A stretch of DNA of 64,000 bases from Termitomyces sp. T153 (lineage: Eukaryota; Basidiomycota; Agaricomycetes; Agaricales; Lyophyllaceae), in assembly GCA_018296165.2 (NCBI GenBank), contig JACKQL020000130.1, forward strand, positions 59,965-123,964, given 5' to 3'. This document shows positions 11,787-21,916 of this stretch, one piece after another. The notes below the pieces were generated by a model. The model made no database searches and had not been told where the DNA came from. It saw only the letters and a list, made by a program, of their open reading frames with translations. The stretch's first letter is position 1, and the number at the start of each line of letters is the position of its first letter. A program made the translations under genes and the position numbers.

Positions 11787-12463
11787 ATGGTCAACTCGGA
11801 ATTACCTTACGCTGCCGACGCCGAGGTGTCTCTTTCTTACGATGAACTAGAGGTCTGTATTTTTGTCAGCTTCACCTCATCAGACTTATGCCTTTTCGCT
11901 CCAGGTCCTACGGCTACAGTACGAGAAGGAGCTATCACAGGCCCACGTCACTGTACAGACCAAATTTAATTTTGCATGGGGACTAGTCAAGAGTCCCATG
12001 CGTGAACACCAGGTGGAGGGTTTGAGGCTGCTACAAGGTTTGTGATCTACGTTGGACTGCAGATTTATTTAATCACGATAATCGCTAGATATTTACCGGG
12101 CAGAGCCCACCCGGCGTAGAGAATGCCTCTATTACCTTGCACTAGGTCATTATAAGATGGCAAACTTTGAAGAAGCTAAACGCTTCAATGGTCCGCATCT
12201 GTGCCGCTCTACTCTCATACGCCATTTGAAAATTTATATTCTGCAGCTCTCCTACTAGATAAAGAACCCTCAAATCTGCAGGCACAGTCGCTATCTTCGC
12301 TTATAGACAAAGCTGTCTCTCGAGGTATCATCATATCTATGTCTCCTATGACACAACTCACCTGACTTGTACAGAGGGTTACATTGGCATGGCATTAGTG
12401 GGCGGTGCTGCAGCAGTAGGAACACTCCTCCTCGCTGGACTGATACGGCGAGCACGCAAGTAA
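11787..12463 (+). CDS. FIS1: Mitochondrial fission protein Fis1
   Basis: Five exons (11787-11852, 11905-12037, 12089-12190, 12247-12324, 12375-12463) sum to 155 residues, the normal Fis1 length. Fis1 sits in the mitochondrial and peroxisomal outer membrane and recruits the dynamin-related fission machinery. The two TPR-like helical repeats are clear: [20 protein letters not shown], then [20 protein letters not shown] with [13 protein letters not shown]. The C-terminus is a tail anchor, [19 protein letters not shown] followed by basic RRARK before the TAA, typical of tail-anchored proteins. Frame is conserved at all four introns. Start chosen because [20 protein letters not shown] gives the usual N-terminal arm. 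Confidence 0.95.
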
Positions 12464-13079
12464 TCTGGGTCTGCACCTTGTTGCTGACCTGTTCCGATCT
12501 TCTTACATGCTCCTTCTGGGCTGACTACTCGATCCAAACATACATTCACACTGGCATCCACTTACAACCAACGCAACACAATACCTGGCTCCATATGTTT
12601 ATTATAATATTTTACCTGCACATCAGCAAGTAGTACATGCACAATTATTCATGTCTACCTCTATGCAATGCGTTCTATGGTCCTGCTAAACTTGAAAAAC
12701 GATTAACATTTATCAACGTCAATATATAACATGCAAAGAATGCGTGTAGCTTGTGTAAAAGAGTGTGTAGATACCAATATCATGACATAAGTTACTGCCT
12801 ACTAGAGCAGATGCATGCAGTATATAAGCGACAGAAATACAAATTGTGATACCGGCTCCAACCACTATTTGATCTCGACCCAGGATGAATTTGAAGGGAG
12901 AAGAGGCTATGTATATGGTTACACGAAAAATGTCAGTAATTTATTAAATTCCTGCTGAGTATCGTGTCTCCTAGAATGGACAGTGTTCGTGAATTGGCGT
13001 ATAATTGGTGTCATGTGGGTAGGAATTCCGCTAGGATAGAGAAAAGTGTTCCGTGGGGCATCCAAGGCATGTTATAACA
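12464..13079. other. Convergent intergenic region
   Basis: 616 bases between the tail-to-tail ends of FIS1 and the M50B-like gene. Only short frames on either strand, no recognisable family and no repeat. Confidence 0.5.
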
Positions 13080-14374
13080 CTACCTACCAGCCTGGGCGTC
13101 CATTTGGGCCTTCGTGAACTGGTATAGCAAAATCTTCAGACATACTGGTCGAAAGGAGGTGACATTACACACACCCGAAATTCATATATACCCAATAAAA
13201 TGAAGCCCGCCAGAATGGAAAGCTCAAACAAAATCCATACTGCGGCCCAGACTAGGAATAGTGTGATGATAACAAACATATGGCTGGACAAGACTTACTA
13301 TGAGGACCTATGCGTGGATACAGTAGCGTAAATTGAGAGGCATCTGAGTCGTTTGTCTTGTTGAAGAAACGATCATCCGCGACATCCCCTTACAATACCT
13401 CATTAATAGTAATGCAAGGTAGCACATAAAAGGCACTTACATACGACAAAAAGTGAGCTACAATGATGTATCAAATATTGCAGGGAGCAGGGGATCAGGT
13501 AGCCTTACCTCATTACTCCAACAAATAAGCAATACCACCGCAATGGCTGGCTTCAGAGACATTCAGCAAACAAGGACAGAAAGAAGTCAAAGTAACTGAC
13601 GCATGATCAATGAACCAAAATCCAATGAGTAACCCCTCATAGAATATTGTGAGCACTATTGTCCTGTTGGCTTGTCAGCACTGCAGCGTAAAGTTGAGAT
13701 GGAGGGTACTCACAGTTTATCTCTGACAAGCGCTAAGGGCATCAGCAACCCTATCCCTAACACAAAGCTCATGACCTTCGCGACAAGTGTACTATATCCC
13801 GCAAGGACGAATAGTCCACCAAGCAAAGTAGATCCTAGATAACCTGATGCAAGGATGAACGTTGGGCGTCCGCCTTCTACAATCGTAGCGCCTCCTATGT
13901 GCGGGTCTATAGTGATGCGTAATATTCGTCCTCCAGAGATCACAGCCTAGTTTGTGTAAAGGATCAAAGAAAGGATAGTAGAGAGTAGATGTAGCATCTA
14001 CAGAATGAACTTACTGCAGATATGTGACAAAATTCATGAAGCGCAATGGTGAATAATTTCAGAGGGTTGATGAGGTTCCGTACAACAGGGACGTTCCAGA
14101 AGCCAAAAATAATGACTGCCATTGCAATGATCTACGAGAAATAGACCGGAGTTCACGAGGTTCGCATCATTTATTTTGAGCAAGTTGAACAAGTTGGCTT
14201 AGGATGCGACGCACGACATAGATGATCACGACCTGTTTTCAAATTACTATTTCAGGAATACTCTTTCCCTGACACAAGTCAGCGTACCTGTTCATTGTCT
14301 GGCATTATTGGGCTCACGGCCGGACTAGGTGTCGGGGAGGGTATGGGTGGCGCTACTGGAGGTAGGGAAGCCAT
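13080..14374 (-). CDS. Peptidase M50B-like integral membrane protein
   Basis: Multi-exon membrane protein of the M50B-like family (putative zinc metalloproteases related to site-2 protease; function in fungi largely unknown). The start at 14372-14374 gives a Pro-rich N-terminus (MASLPPVAPPIPSPTPSPAV). Exons then encode AMAVIIFGFWNVPVV and LFTIALHEFCHISAAV, in which HEFCH is the HExxH zinc site within a membrane span. GGRILRITIDPHIGGAT and ASGYLGSTLLGGLFVLAGYS follow, with further spans such as RWYCLFVGVM and ELSILAGFILLGIYE. The spliced frame ends KAQMDAQAGR with the TAG at 13080-13082. Correct frame in the middle requires one specific acceptor (gaag, not the ccag four bases on), which restores the family pattern. 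Divergent from the H2A gene with 304 bases between starts. Confidence 0.8.
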
Positions 14375-14678
14375 TGCTGTAGAATGGAAATGTAAGTGTA
14401 GGCGCCAGAGGTATCAGTAGCAAGAGGTGCTTGAACTAGAGGCAGCTCTGAGCCAGCACCGCTTGTGAACGACTGCCTCATGGTTCGAATTCTCGCCCTC
14501 GATCAAAGCTCGGTTTTGTGTCATGTGATCGCCGACGCGTTTGTCACAGAATTTCGAAATAATAAACTTCCATCTCCGCTTGCTTCTCGTTGAAAAAGTG
14601 TATAAGTAGCATTAAAACACGATGTAACTGCTGACATTCAAGTCATCTAATCAAACAATTGCCCAATCTCTTTGAAAT
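14375..14678. promoter_or_regulatory. Divergent promoter region, M50B-like / histone H2A
   Basis: 304 bases between two start codons facing away from each other. A TATA-like tataagtag lies at 14601-14609, about 70 bases before the H2A ATG. No H2B gene is present on the other side, although fungal H2A is usually paired divergently with H2B. Confidence 0.45.
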
Positions 14679-15367
14679 ATGGTACACACTAGCAATCCTC
14701 TTGCCTCAACGATTTGGAAGCTAATCGTTTGATATTCAGTCAGGTCAAGGAAAAAAGTGAATGAACGCGTCAATGCTTGTCATTGACGTGTATTGACCTT
14801 CTTCCCAGCGGCAAGTCTAAAATTGCGGCCAAACATTCCACGGCAGTGAAGGGAAGTACGCGTTCATCGCGTGCCGGTCTTCAATTTCCTGTTGGTCGCA
14901 TTCATCGCCTGATGAAAAAAGCAAACCTTGCGAAGCGTATTGGCTCCATTGCTTCAGGTGCACTTAGTCTTTCCGCGTTTTTATTGCAAGGATTAAACAT
15001 TGTCTCGTAGTGTATCTTACTGCGGTACTTGAGTACCTTGCAGCGGAGATCCTGGAGCTTGCGGGCAATGCCGCACGAGATAACAGGAAGTTGAGAATTG
15101 CCCCTCGCCATGTCCAACTTGCAGTTCGCAACGACGAAGAGTGGGTGTCAATCTTTCTTATCATTATTGTTGCATTGATGGTTTGCTTTAGGTTGAACAA
15201 GATGCTGAGTAATGTTATTATCTCTCAGGGCGGTGTTTGTGCGCCACAGTCTTGCTCGTCTCCTGTGCTTCAATAACATTGCGGTTTATTCAGTACCTCA
15301 TATCGCACCCGAGCTCTTACACAAGTCTAGCAGGATCAAGAAACTTGGTGCGTCTCTAGAGATTTGA
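14679..15367 (+). CDS. Divergent histone H2A (variant or paralogue) lacking the SQE tail
   Basis: Six exons (14679-14681, 14740-14756, 14809-14957, 15011-15140, 15192-15232, 15294-15367) give 137 residues. The ATG is isolated in a 3-nt coding exon and the second exon is 17 nt. The histone fold is plain: [64 protein letters not shown]. Acidic-patch residues in EYLAAEILE and RNDEE are kept. It resembles canonical H2A more than H2A.Z but differs in the L1 region ([14 protein letters not shown] where H2A normally reads like NYAQRVGAGAPVYL). One Gly is missing before VPHIAPELL, and the protein ends GASLEI, so the fungal C-terminal SQE phosphorylation motif is replaced by SLE. The C-terminal exon boundary could be otherwise, but the alternatives end without any histone tail. 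Confidence 0.8.
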
Positions 15368-16175
15368 AGGTGATTACCAACTAGTACTTGCTAAGACATC
15401 AATCTTGATCTCGATTTATTCTGCTAGTCTGTACTCTGGATCAGTTTGAATTGTAATTGTACCATAGTGTTTTCTATCAGAAGTCTATCTTACAGACTTC
15501 TCGTTTTCTTGTCTCAGATTTCTGCTATTCCGAGTCAGACTCGTTGCACTTATGATAAGCTAGTTGAACCATATGGGTCTTTCTGTACATAATGTACCTT
15601 ACAATATCAGCGGCCATTGCTTTTTATTTTCAAGATTCTTTGGAGGTGTCAAGTAAGCGTTTGACCAGGCGGAAAGTTTGGATCGACGCCTTGCTTCAAA
15701 TAGACACTACAAATAGTTTGAATACTGATCGACTTGAAGCATTTAATCAAGACAGGCCAGAGATCTGGGGTAGAAGCCCCGGGGATCTTGTCACTGTAAT
15801 AAGCTGCCGAGACGTAGATATGGGCTAACCCAATAGAGATAGCAATCTGAGCTCTTGTAATCTCGAGCGAGCAGCCGTAATCATGCTTTGTGATGACTGT
15901 CCAATTGGTCTTCATCGCTCGATTCGATGATGATACCGATTGATTGCGATGGGAAATGTCCTGTAGAATAGTGCCGTAGTTAACACAACAGTGCATGCAT
16001 GTCTAGTCATAGACGTCTACTTGCGTTGTGTTGAACGTAATACTTACATACCATCATGAGGTCAAGAAGTATTATTGCCACGTGCGCATAAACACGACTT
16101 GGCCTAAACGTTGAAACCGGCACGCAGTGCGCACAAGCCTGCTTTGACTTGTACCTTCACTAACAACCCTTCGCA
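15368..16175. other. Intergenic; one unrecognised open frame
   Basis: A 115-codon open stretch lies on the minus strand at 15649-15996, with no recognisable motif or splice partner. It may be untranslated RNA or a lineage-specific gene. Nothing else is seen here. Confidence 0.3.
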
Positions 16176-19100
16176 ATGGCGGTCTTATCCCTGCCATTGA
16201 ACTTTACAAACTCATTTTGGTCCCAGGACTACCGTAGAGGTTTGCAGGTCCTCTTTAATAAATTAGACCAAGTATGTCCCCATTTTGATCAGGCTTTTGC
16301 ATCTGACTGACGGCTACTGCTAGGGCGTTGCCGAAAATACTGAGATTGTTGCGTTTATAAGGGTGTGTAGTCTTCGCTCATCGTCTACACGCCAATATTG
16401 AGGCTTCCAACATCAGGCTCGCGCAATTGCGGAAGGTCATCTTGCCGCCACTCTTACAAATCCTGCATTAACTGGACCTGCTGGTGAGTCCAGTGTCAAC
16501 ATATTAGCATATTTTTCTGATGGCCATTAGGAACGGGTTTTGGTGCAGATGACGGTGCATCTCTCTTAACGGCCTTCCGCGGGCTTCAGGCAGAGTCTGT
16601 CATCCAGGGCCAAGCACACAGGAATATCTCAAAGGAACTTGGCACGTTGGTTGTGGAGCCTTTTGAGCAATGGGCTCTGGGATATGCGGTCAGTATACCC
16701 GCGACGTCTATATTTTCTACTTAACCACGTGTTGTAGGAGCGTATCAAATCAAACAAGGTTACGGTACTCGACAATTGGCTCAGGTCTTATGAACAGGCT
16801 CACGCTGAAGTGGGAAAGCTCAAGCAACAGTATCTTGCGAAAACGAGACGCGCCGATGAGGCGGAGGATGAGTGAGTTCCCCGTTTATTGACATGAGCCC
16901 ACCGAAAATCGAACACTTTCTTAGTGCAAAATTTGCTCCTAACAATGGTGGAAATATTCCAGACAAGTATACATCTTCTCCACGACTTCGTCCAGCTGAT
17001 GGTCGTGATTCATCCCCACGCTCCGCCAGCGTGTCCGAGCGTATCACCCAACGACTGAAGGAAATTCAAACGAGGAGTGCTGGTACTCTCCAATCTTCAC
17101 CCGCAGATGATGATGAGCAGCCTCTTCCCAAGCTTGACAAAGGCAAAGGCAAAGCTGTGGATGAAGACCATCTACGAACACCATTTATTACAGCTTCACC
17201 GCCACCAATGTCACCTTTGAACCCGCCGGCCTCATTGCCACCTACACCTATTCTTCTAGCAGGACTTGCATTTTCCCCTGCTAGTGTGTCGCAACTCTTG
17301 GTCCGAGCTGCTGCAGAGCTCCCGTTGCGGCCTGTGCGTTTCCCTCTCCTTGGCGAGTACCCAGATTGCTTCAATGGAGAGGAGTTTGTTTCTTGGCTCA
17401 ACGCTAATGTTCCCGGCTTCGGTGGAAATCTTGATGTCGCAGAGGATGCTGCTCGGGACCTTACAGAGCGCGAGGGGCTACTACGCCGGATTGGCGAGTT
17501 TGGCAATCAGTTTGAGCACTCTGATGAGGCAGTTTATCAGTTCCGCTCAAAGGTATGAGAGGATCTTTCATATTCTTTCGTCTTCGGTGCCTTGACGGTA
17601 TTGTTGTCATTCTAGGCTTTCAATCTGGCTAGCAAAGCGGCTTCTGAACAGGATGGAGGCACCCTCGGCGCCGGTGCCAAGCAGGCTGAAGCCGTAATCA
17701 AGCGGACAGGAGGAAACTTCGTAAATCTTGTGAATAAAGTTTTGAATAACGCAAACAACGGGGAACCGGCATACGTGAAAGCCAGGCATGAGGCTGATGT
17801 TGCTGACAATACTTACCGCAAAGCAGTGCGGAAACTTGACAGGCACCGACTCGCCCTCGAGGAACGCCTCGAGGAGGCATTTAAACTACTTCAACGTTGG
17901 GAAATGGAACGCTTGCGTGCAGTCAAGACCGGTGTGTATTGGCCCTCCATGGATTAAGATTTGCATTGATGTTATGACTAGTCCTCCTGCAGTACCAAGG
18001 CACCCTTGCCAACCTCCCTAAGTCCCTTGAACCATCCCTAGACCGCCAAGCAACTCTCGTAGCCTCGTATCAGCCAGAAAACGACCTTACTGCCCTCATA
18101 GAACGGTATCGCACTGGACCATTCCGCCCAAATGCGCAGATTTATGAGAGTGTTGCTCATGACGAGTCCGACGTCGTCTTTGGCATTGATCTCAGACGCT
18201 GGGCGGAGGGTGGTTGGCATGCCCTTTCGACGGGCGAGGAGAAAAAGGAAATCGTCCCTCCCGTGCTCACGGCATTGCTCGAGGGTCTGCAGGAAGCGTA
18301 TAAGAGGCTGCCTAATGACAATGGCGAGTCCTTTTTACTTAATTTCTTGATTACTCATTCAAGCTTCATCAATGAACTCAGAGCGCCGCAAGTCGTGGAT
18401 TTATGAGGTCCCTCTCTCTGCGGTGCACCATCTCCGTGAGACACTTAATGCTCTACCCGTCGACCAACCTATCCCTGCGGATTTAATGGTCAAGTATGAT
18501 GCACCTGTCATCGCCAGCACCATCAAGCTGTGGATCCTGGAGCTGGATCCTCCTCTGGCACTTTATGACGGCTGGGATGAGCTGCGTAAATTGTACCCTA
18601 CCGTTGGGTCGTCAGCGACTAAGGAGGCGGAGAAGTCTTCCGAGGTGCATATTCAGAGCTTGAGTGCTGCATTGCAGAGGCTGCCCAAGGTCCATTTGTA
18701 TGTCTTGGATGTTGTGGTGAAGCATTTAAAGACGTCGGTCTTTTTGTCGCTCGATTGGCTGGGTTACTGAGTTGACATCTACAGATTGATTGAAAATACC
18801 ACTGTGGAAGAGGCTGATGAGATCTACATCACTAAGTTAGCACTCTCCGTAGGCCGGGGTGAGCCGTTGATCATTCAGAATCTCAACATTTTGCTGATTA
18901 TCCATAGCCGTCGTTCGACCCAAGGTTGAGACAGAAATCTCTATCCAAGACCGCCATCCAACTCGTAAGTTCCTTTTACTTTTTTTGTTCTCGATGATTG
19001 TACTTATTCTGGGATCAGTCATGTTCATCGACCTCATTACACACTACGATGCCATTCTTCCGCCTACGATTAGCCGCAAGAAGCGAGAGTCGGAGCGCAA

Positions 19101-20124
19101 GGTACCCGTACGGAAACGGACTGCGCCTGTTGACATGCGCCTCAGTCGAAGTCGCATCTCTGCCGGTGCTGACGCACAGCAGCTGCTGGCCGCCCAGCAA
19201 ATTGCGCAGAATCCCTCACTTATGAAGTCGCCCAAGTCACCAGAAAAGACATCATCCCCATCAATACCAGTCGCAGCAGCAGTAGCTGTTGTACCCCCTC
19301 CACCCTTGCCAGTTGTACCACCTCTAACTCTAGTACCTGTACCTGAGCCTCCTGCACCTGCCCTTTCACCTCCACCTCCACCTCCGCCGGTCCAGATCCC
19401 CGCGCCCCCACCTCCGCCTGCTGTTCCGTCTGCATCTGGCAGACCTGCATTCAAGGAACCGCCGCCTGAATTCGACGACCAGCCTCCACGTCCCGCTTTC
19501 AAGGAGCCACCTCCCGAAGTTGAGCTTCCACGCCCCGCTTTCAAGGAGCCCCCGCCAGAAGTTGACTTCGCAGGCCTCGTTCTCAAGGAGTCCCCACCTG
19601 AGGTTGACCTCGACCATCGTCCAATCTTTGTTGAACCGCCTCCATCGCCTCCCGCGCCCGCTGCTGCACCTCCCACTACCGTAATTCCACCTACACCGCA
19701 TAAGCGCGCAACCGGAAGAGGGTCGGCTACCGCGAGCCCTTCTCCCCCCGAGACTCCTTCTACGGTCACCTTGGTCTCGAGGAGCCCGTCGCCCCCGGAG
19801 GATATATTCCTCGGTTCGGGCCGAGCGACGTTGAGTCGCGCAGGATCAGGGCAGACTGGCACCACACAGAGTGGCACAGCGCGTACACCGGGAGTCCGGG
19901 GACCGAGGACCGTAGCTAGTCTGGTGTCGAACTTCAGTAATAGGAATAGTGTGTCTGGGTCCAGCCCACCGACGCCTTCGTCACCGAGTCGGACGGTGAA
20001 CCGGTTGAACGGCCCAGGGAGAAGGACATCATCCAATCTATATAGGAACAGCGGGTCTTCTGCATCGTTCTCGAGAAGGACTATGGCAAGTGACGCGGAA
20101 GATGATGTTACGGAAAAGAAGTAA
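16176..20124 (+). CDS. FCH (F-BAR)-DEP-RhoGAP protein, Rgd2/Rga8-like
   Basis: Large multi-exon Rho-family GTPase regulator acting at the plasma membrane. The start at 16176 opens MAVLSLPLNFTNSFWSQDYR, the typical beginning of an F-BAR domain. Its helices continue with AIAEGHLAATLTNPAL, NISKELGTLVVEPFEQWA and, after the DEP insertion, GEPAYVKARHEADVADNTYR. The DEP domain is in the exon around 17270-17556 (NGEEFVSWLNANVPG, LTEREGLLRRIGEFGNQF). The RhoGAP region includes EIVPPVLTALLEGL, KSWIYEVPLSAVHHLRETLN and DAPVIASTIKLWILELDPPL. I do not see the classical GxxR arginine finger, which also appears altered in Rgd2-like relatives, so catalytic strength is uncertain. The C-terminal tail (exon from about 18967) is a long Pro/Ser-rich disordered segment with repeated RPAFKEPPPE motifs, probably SH3-binding. 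Stop TAA at 20122-20124. Confidence 0.85.
19438..19645 (+). repeat. Internal coding repeat, RPAFKEPPPE-type motif
   Basis: Within the Pro-rich tail of the RhoGAP protein, RPAFKEPPPE occurs three times at 14-20-residue spacing. Two decayed copies follow (LVLKESPPE, RPIFVEPPP). The repeat is in frame and varies in length, as is usual for proline-rich docking sites. Confidence 0.85.
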
Positions 20125-20265
20125 AGACTAGGGTACTCATATTGATATATCTTGTTTTAGGTTGGACATTGGATATGTAGTGCATGGATCTATACTAAGT
20201 TGTTTCTGCTGGTCATCAAAGTCCCGATTTCAGTTCATTTTTAATTTAGCAAACTTAAGAGTAGT

Positions 20266-20345
20266 TCCCTCTTAGCTCAGTTGGTAGAGCGCGTCACTAG
20301 TAATAGTATATGACGAGGTCAGTCGTTCAAGTCGGCTAGAGGGAA
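20266..20345 (+). tRNA. tRNA-Thr (AGT anticodon) with a 7-nt intron
   Basis: A full cloverleaf can be drawn. The 7-bp acceptor pairs tccctct with agaggga, the 4-bp D arm is gctc/gagc around agttggta, the 5-bp anticodon stem is cgtca/tgacg, and the 5-bp T stem is agtcg/cggct with loop ttcaagt. The anticodon loop has 14 bases instead of 7. Taking the canonical site one base after the anticodon, the intron is 7 nt and the anticodon is AGT (Thr). Mature length is 73 with discriminator A. A run of five T follows for Pol III termination. It lies about 90 bases before the mL44 start. Confidence 0.9.
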
Positions 20346-20433
20346 TTGTTTTTCCTGTTTTATTTCGACGTGGACGGAGAATGCCGAGATCAAAAAATAT
20401 TGGAAAGGACTGGGCTGGTTGCGAACATCTCCC

Positions 20434-21582
20434 ATGGCGGCGCAGAAACGGCTGGTGTCGACGGCAGCCAAGATTGCGTCGGTGTCGACCGCACATCTTC
20501 CGCGCTTTCCTCCCCGAGAAGCCATCTTCAAGCACTCTGAAATCCCAAAACCCCCCTTTGCACCAGAAACCTGGGCATCCACCCGTCCCCCGCCTCCGTC
20601 TGCACTCTCTGCTTTTGCTCACAGAATAGGCCTCGCTTCTGTTCTCTCTACGTCAGACTCCGTTCTTCGCGTCTGCACACATTCGTCCTTTCCCACTCTA
20701 CAGCAACAATTCGCCCCTGATGAGCGTAAAGTACAAACAAATGCTCAACTCGCTCCCCTAGGCAACGCTCTTCTAGGCCTCTTTGCCACAGAGTTTATAC
20801 ATACTGCATATCCGCATCTCCCCACACGCGTTCTCAAAGCCGCTGTCAGTGCTCAGGTCGGGACACAGACTTGTGCTGCTGTCGCACAAGAAATGGGTGC
20901 AGCGCCTCTTCTACGCTGGCACCGTTCAGTAAGTGTCGTTTTATACTCTGCTCGCAGCTTTGCTGAAACCTCCGTAGGACGATGTGAGCCACTCAGACGC
21001 CCTTGCATCGGTCCCACGCGCAATAACAGCGCTCATCTACGAGAAACTCTCCCTCCTCTCTGCGCGCCAGTTCGTGCACTCATACTTCCTTTCGCGCGAA
21101 ATCGACCTCCGTGGCATGATAAAATTCCGCCATCCTAAAATAGCCCTACTAGAAATGATCAAGAAGCTTAATCGCGAATATCCAAAATCTCGGTATGAAA
21201 ATCTCAGTTTTTCTTGTGTATTCTTCCGCTCACGTTACACCTTTACTACTGCAACAACAGACTACTCAAGGAGACTGGACGTTATTCTAATTCTCCTATC
21301 TTTGTCGTCGGCATCTACTCTGGCGCTGACAAGCTCGGTGAGGGGTTTGGGTCATCTCTCAGGATGGCCGAGTATCGTGCTGCAGAGGACGCGCTACATC
21401 GTGTGTACCTCACGCGTGTGCCGAACCATTTGATGTCCCTCCCAACGTCAACGTTCCCTACGGGCCTTGGTAGTGTGTTTAAAGTGAAGGGCAAGGAGAA
21501 GCCACATATGCCCGCGGATCTGGGTATGGCGGAGGTTGAGTACGGAAGGTCGGGAAGGAGTAGTGCGGGATATACAGATTAA
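20434..21582 (+). CDS. Mitochondrial large ribosomal subunit protein mL44 (MRPL3-like)
   Basis: Three exons (20434-20928, 20978-21192, 21261-21582) give 343 residues. The N-terminus (MAAQKRLVSTAAKIASVSTA) is basic and free of acidic residues, as expected for a mitochondrial presequence. The middle is the RNase III-like fold of mL44: QLAPLGNALLGLFATEFI, YPHLPTRVLKAAVSAQVG and ARQFVHSYFLSREIDL. The double-stranded RNA-binding domain is in the last exon: SPIFVVGIYSGADKLGEGFG and SLRMAEYRAAEDAL. This combination is specific for mL44, a structural protein of the mitoribosome that lacks normal RNase III catalysis. Start chosen at the first ATG, 89 bases after the tRNA. Confidence 0.92.
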
Positions 21583-21916
21583 CGGTATTCTATAGTCTAT
21601 TAATGCCAGTCACTAATCTTTTATCTTAATGAACGTTTGACCGAATCACTCTGCCGACTCGTAATTCTATTGAACATATGGCAAGGCAGTTTATGCATCG
21701 TCAGAACCTTGATAGTGGAAGGCTGAGCGTTGAGAACGGTGCGGGCATATGGATCCCCGCTCACTAGGTCGAAGACCCTAGTCTTTGGTATCAGAATGAA
21801 TTTTGATCCATAAGAGGAAGGTTGCATTTGGTGAGAAGTAGGTGCCAAGAGTATAAAAGTCGATTCAAATTGGAAATGTTCGTATGAAGCTGGTATCTAC
21901 ATGTTATCACGTACAA
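21583..21916. other. Convergent intergenic region
   Basis: 334 bases between mL44 and the minus-strand unknown gene. Nothing recognisable. Confidence 0.5.

Noticed and set aside
14679..15367. Assignment of the histone as H2A.Z
   Set aside because: Segments such as [21 protein letters not shown] and PHIAPELL follow canonical H2A; H2A.Z-specific residues are absent.
15649..15996. A 115-codon minus-strand frame downstream of H2A
   Set aside because: No recognisable motif and no upstream or downstream exon. Could be chance; noted only as part of the intergenic region.
19044..20036. A 330-codon open frame on the minus strand opposite the RhoGAP tail
   Set aside because: It is Gly/Ser/Thr-rich and mirrors the Pro-rich codons of the real exon on the plus strand. 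No introns, family or start context support it.
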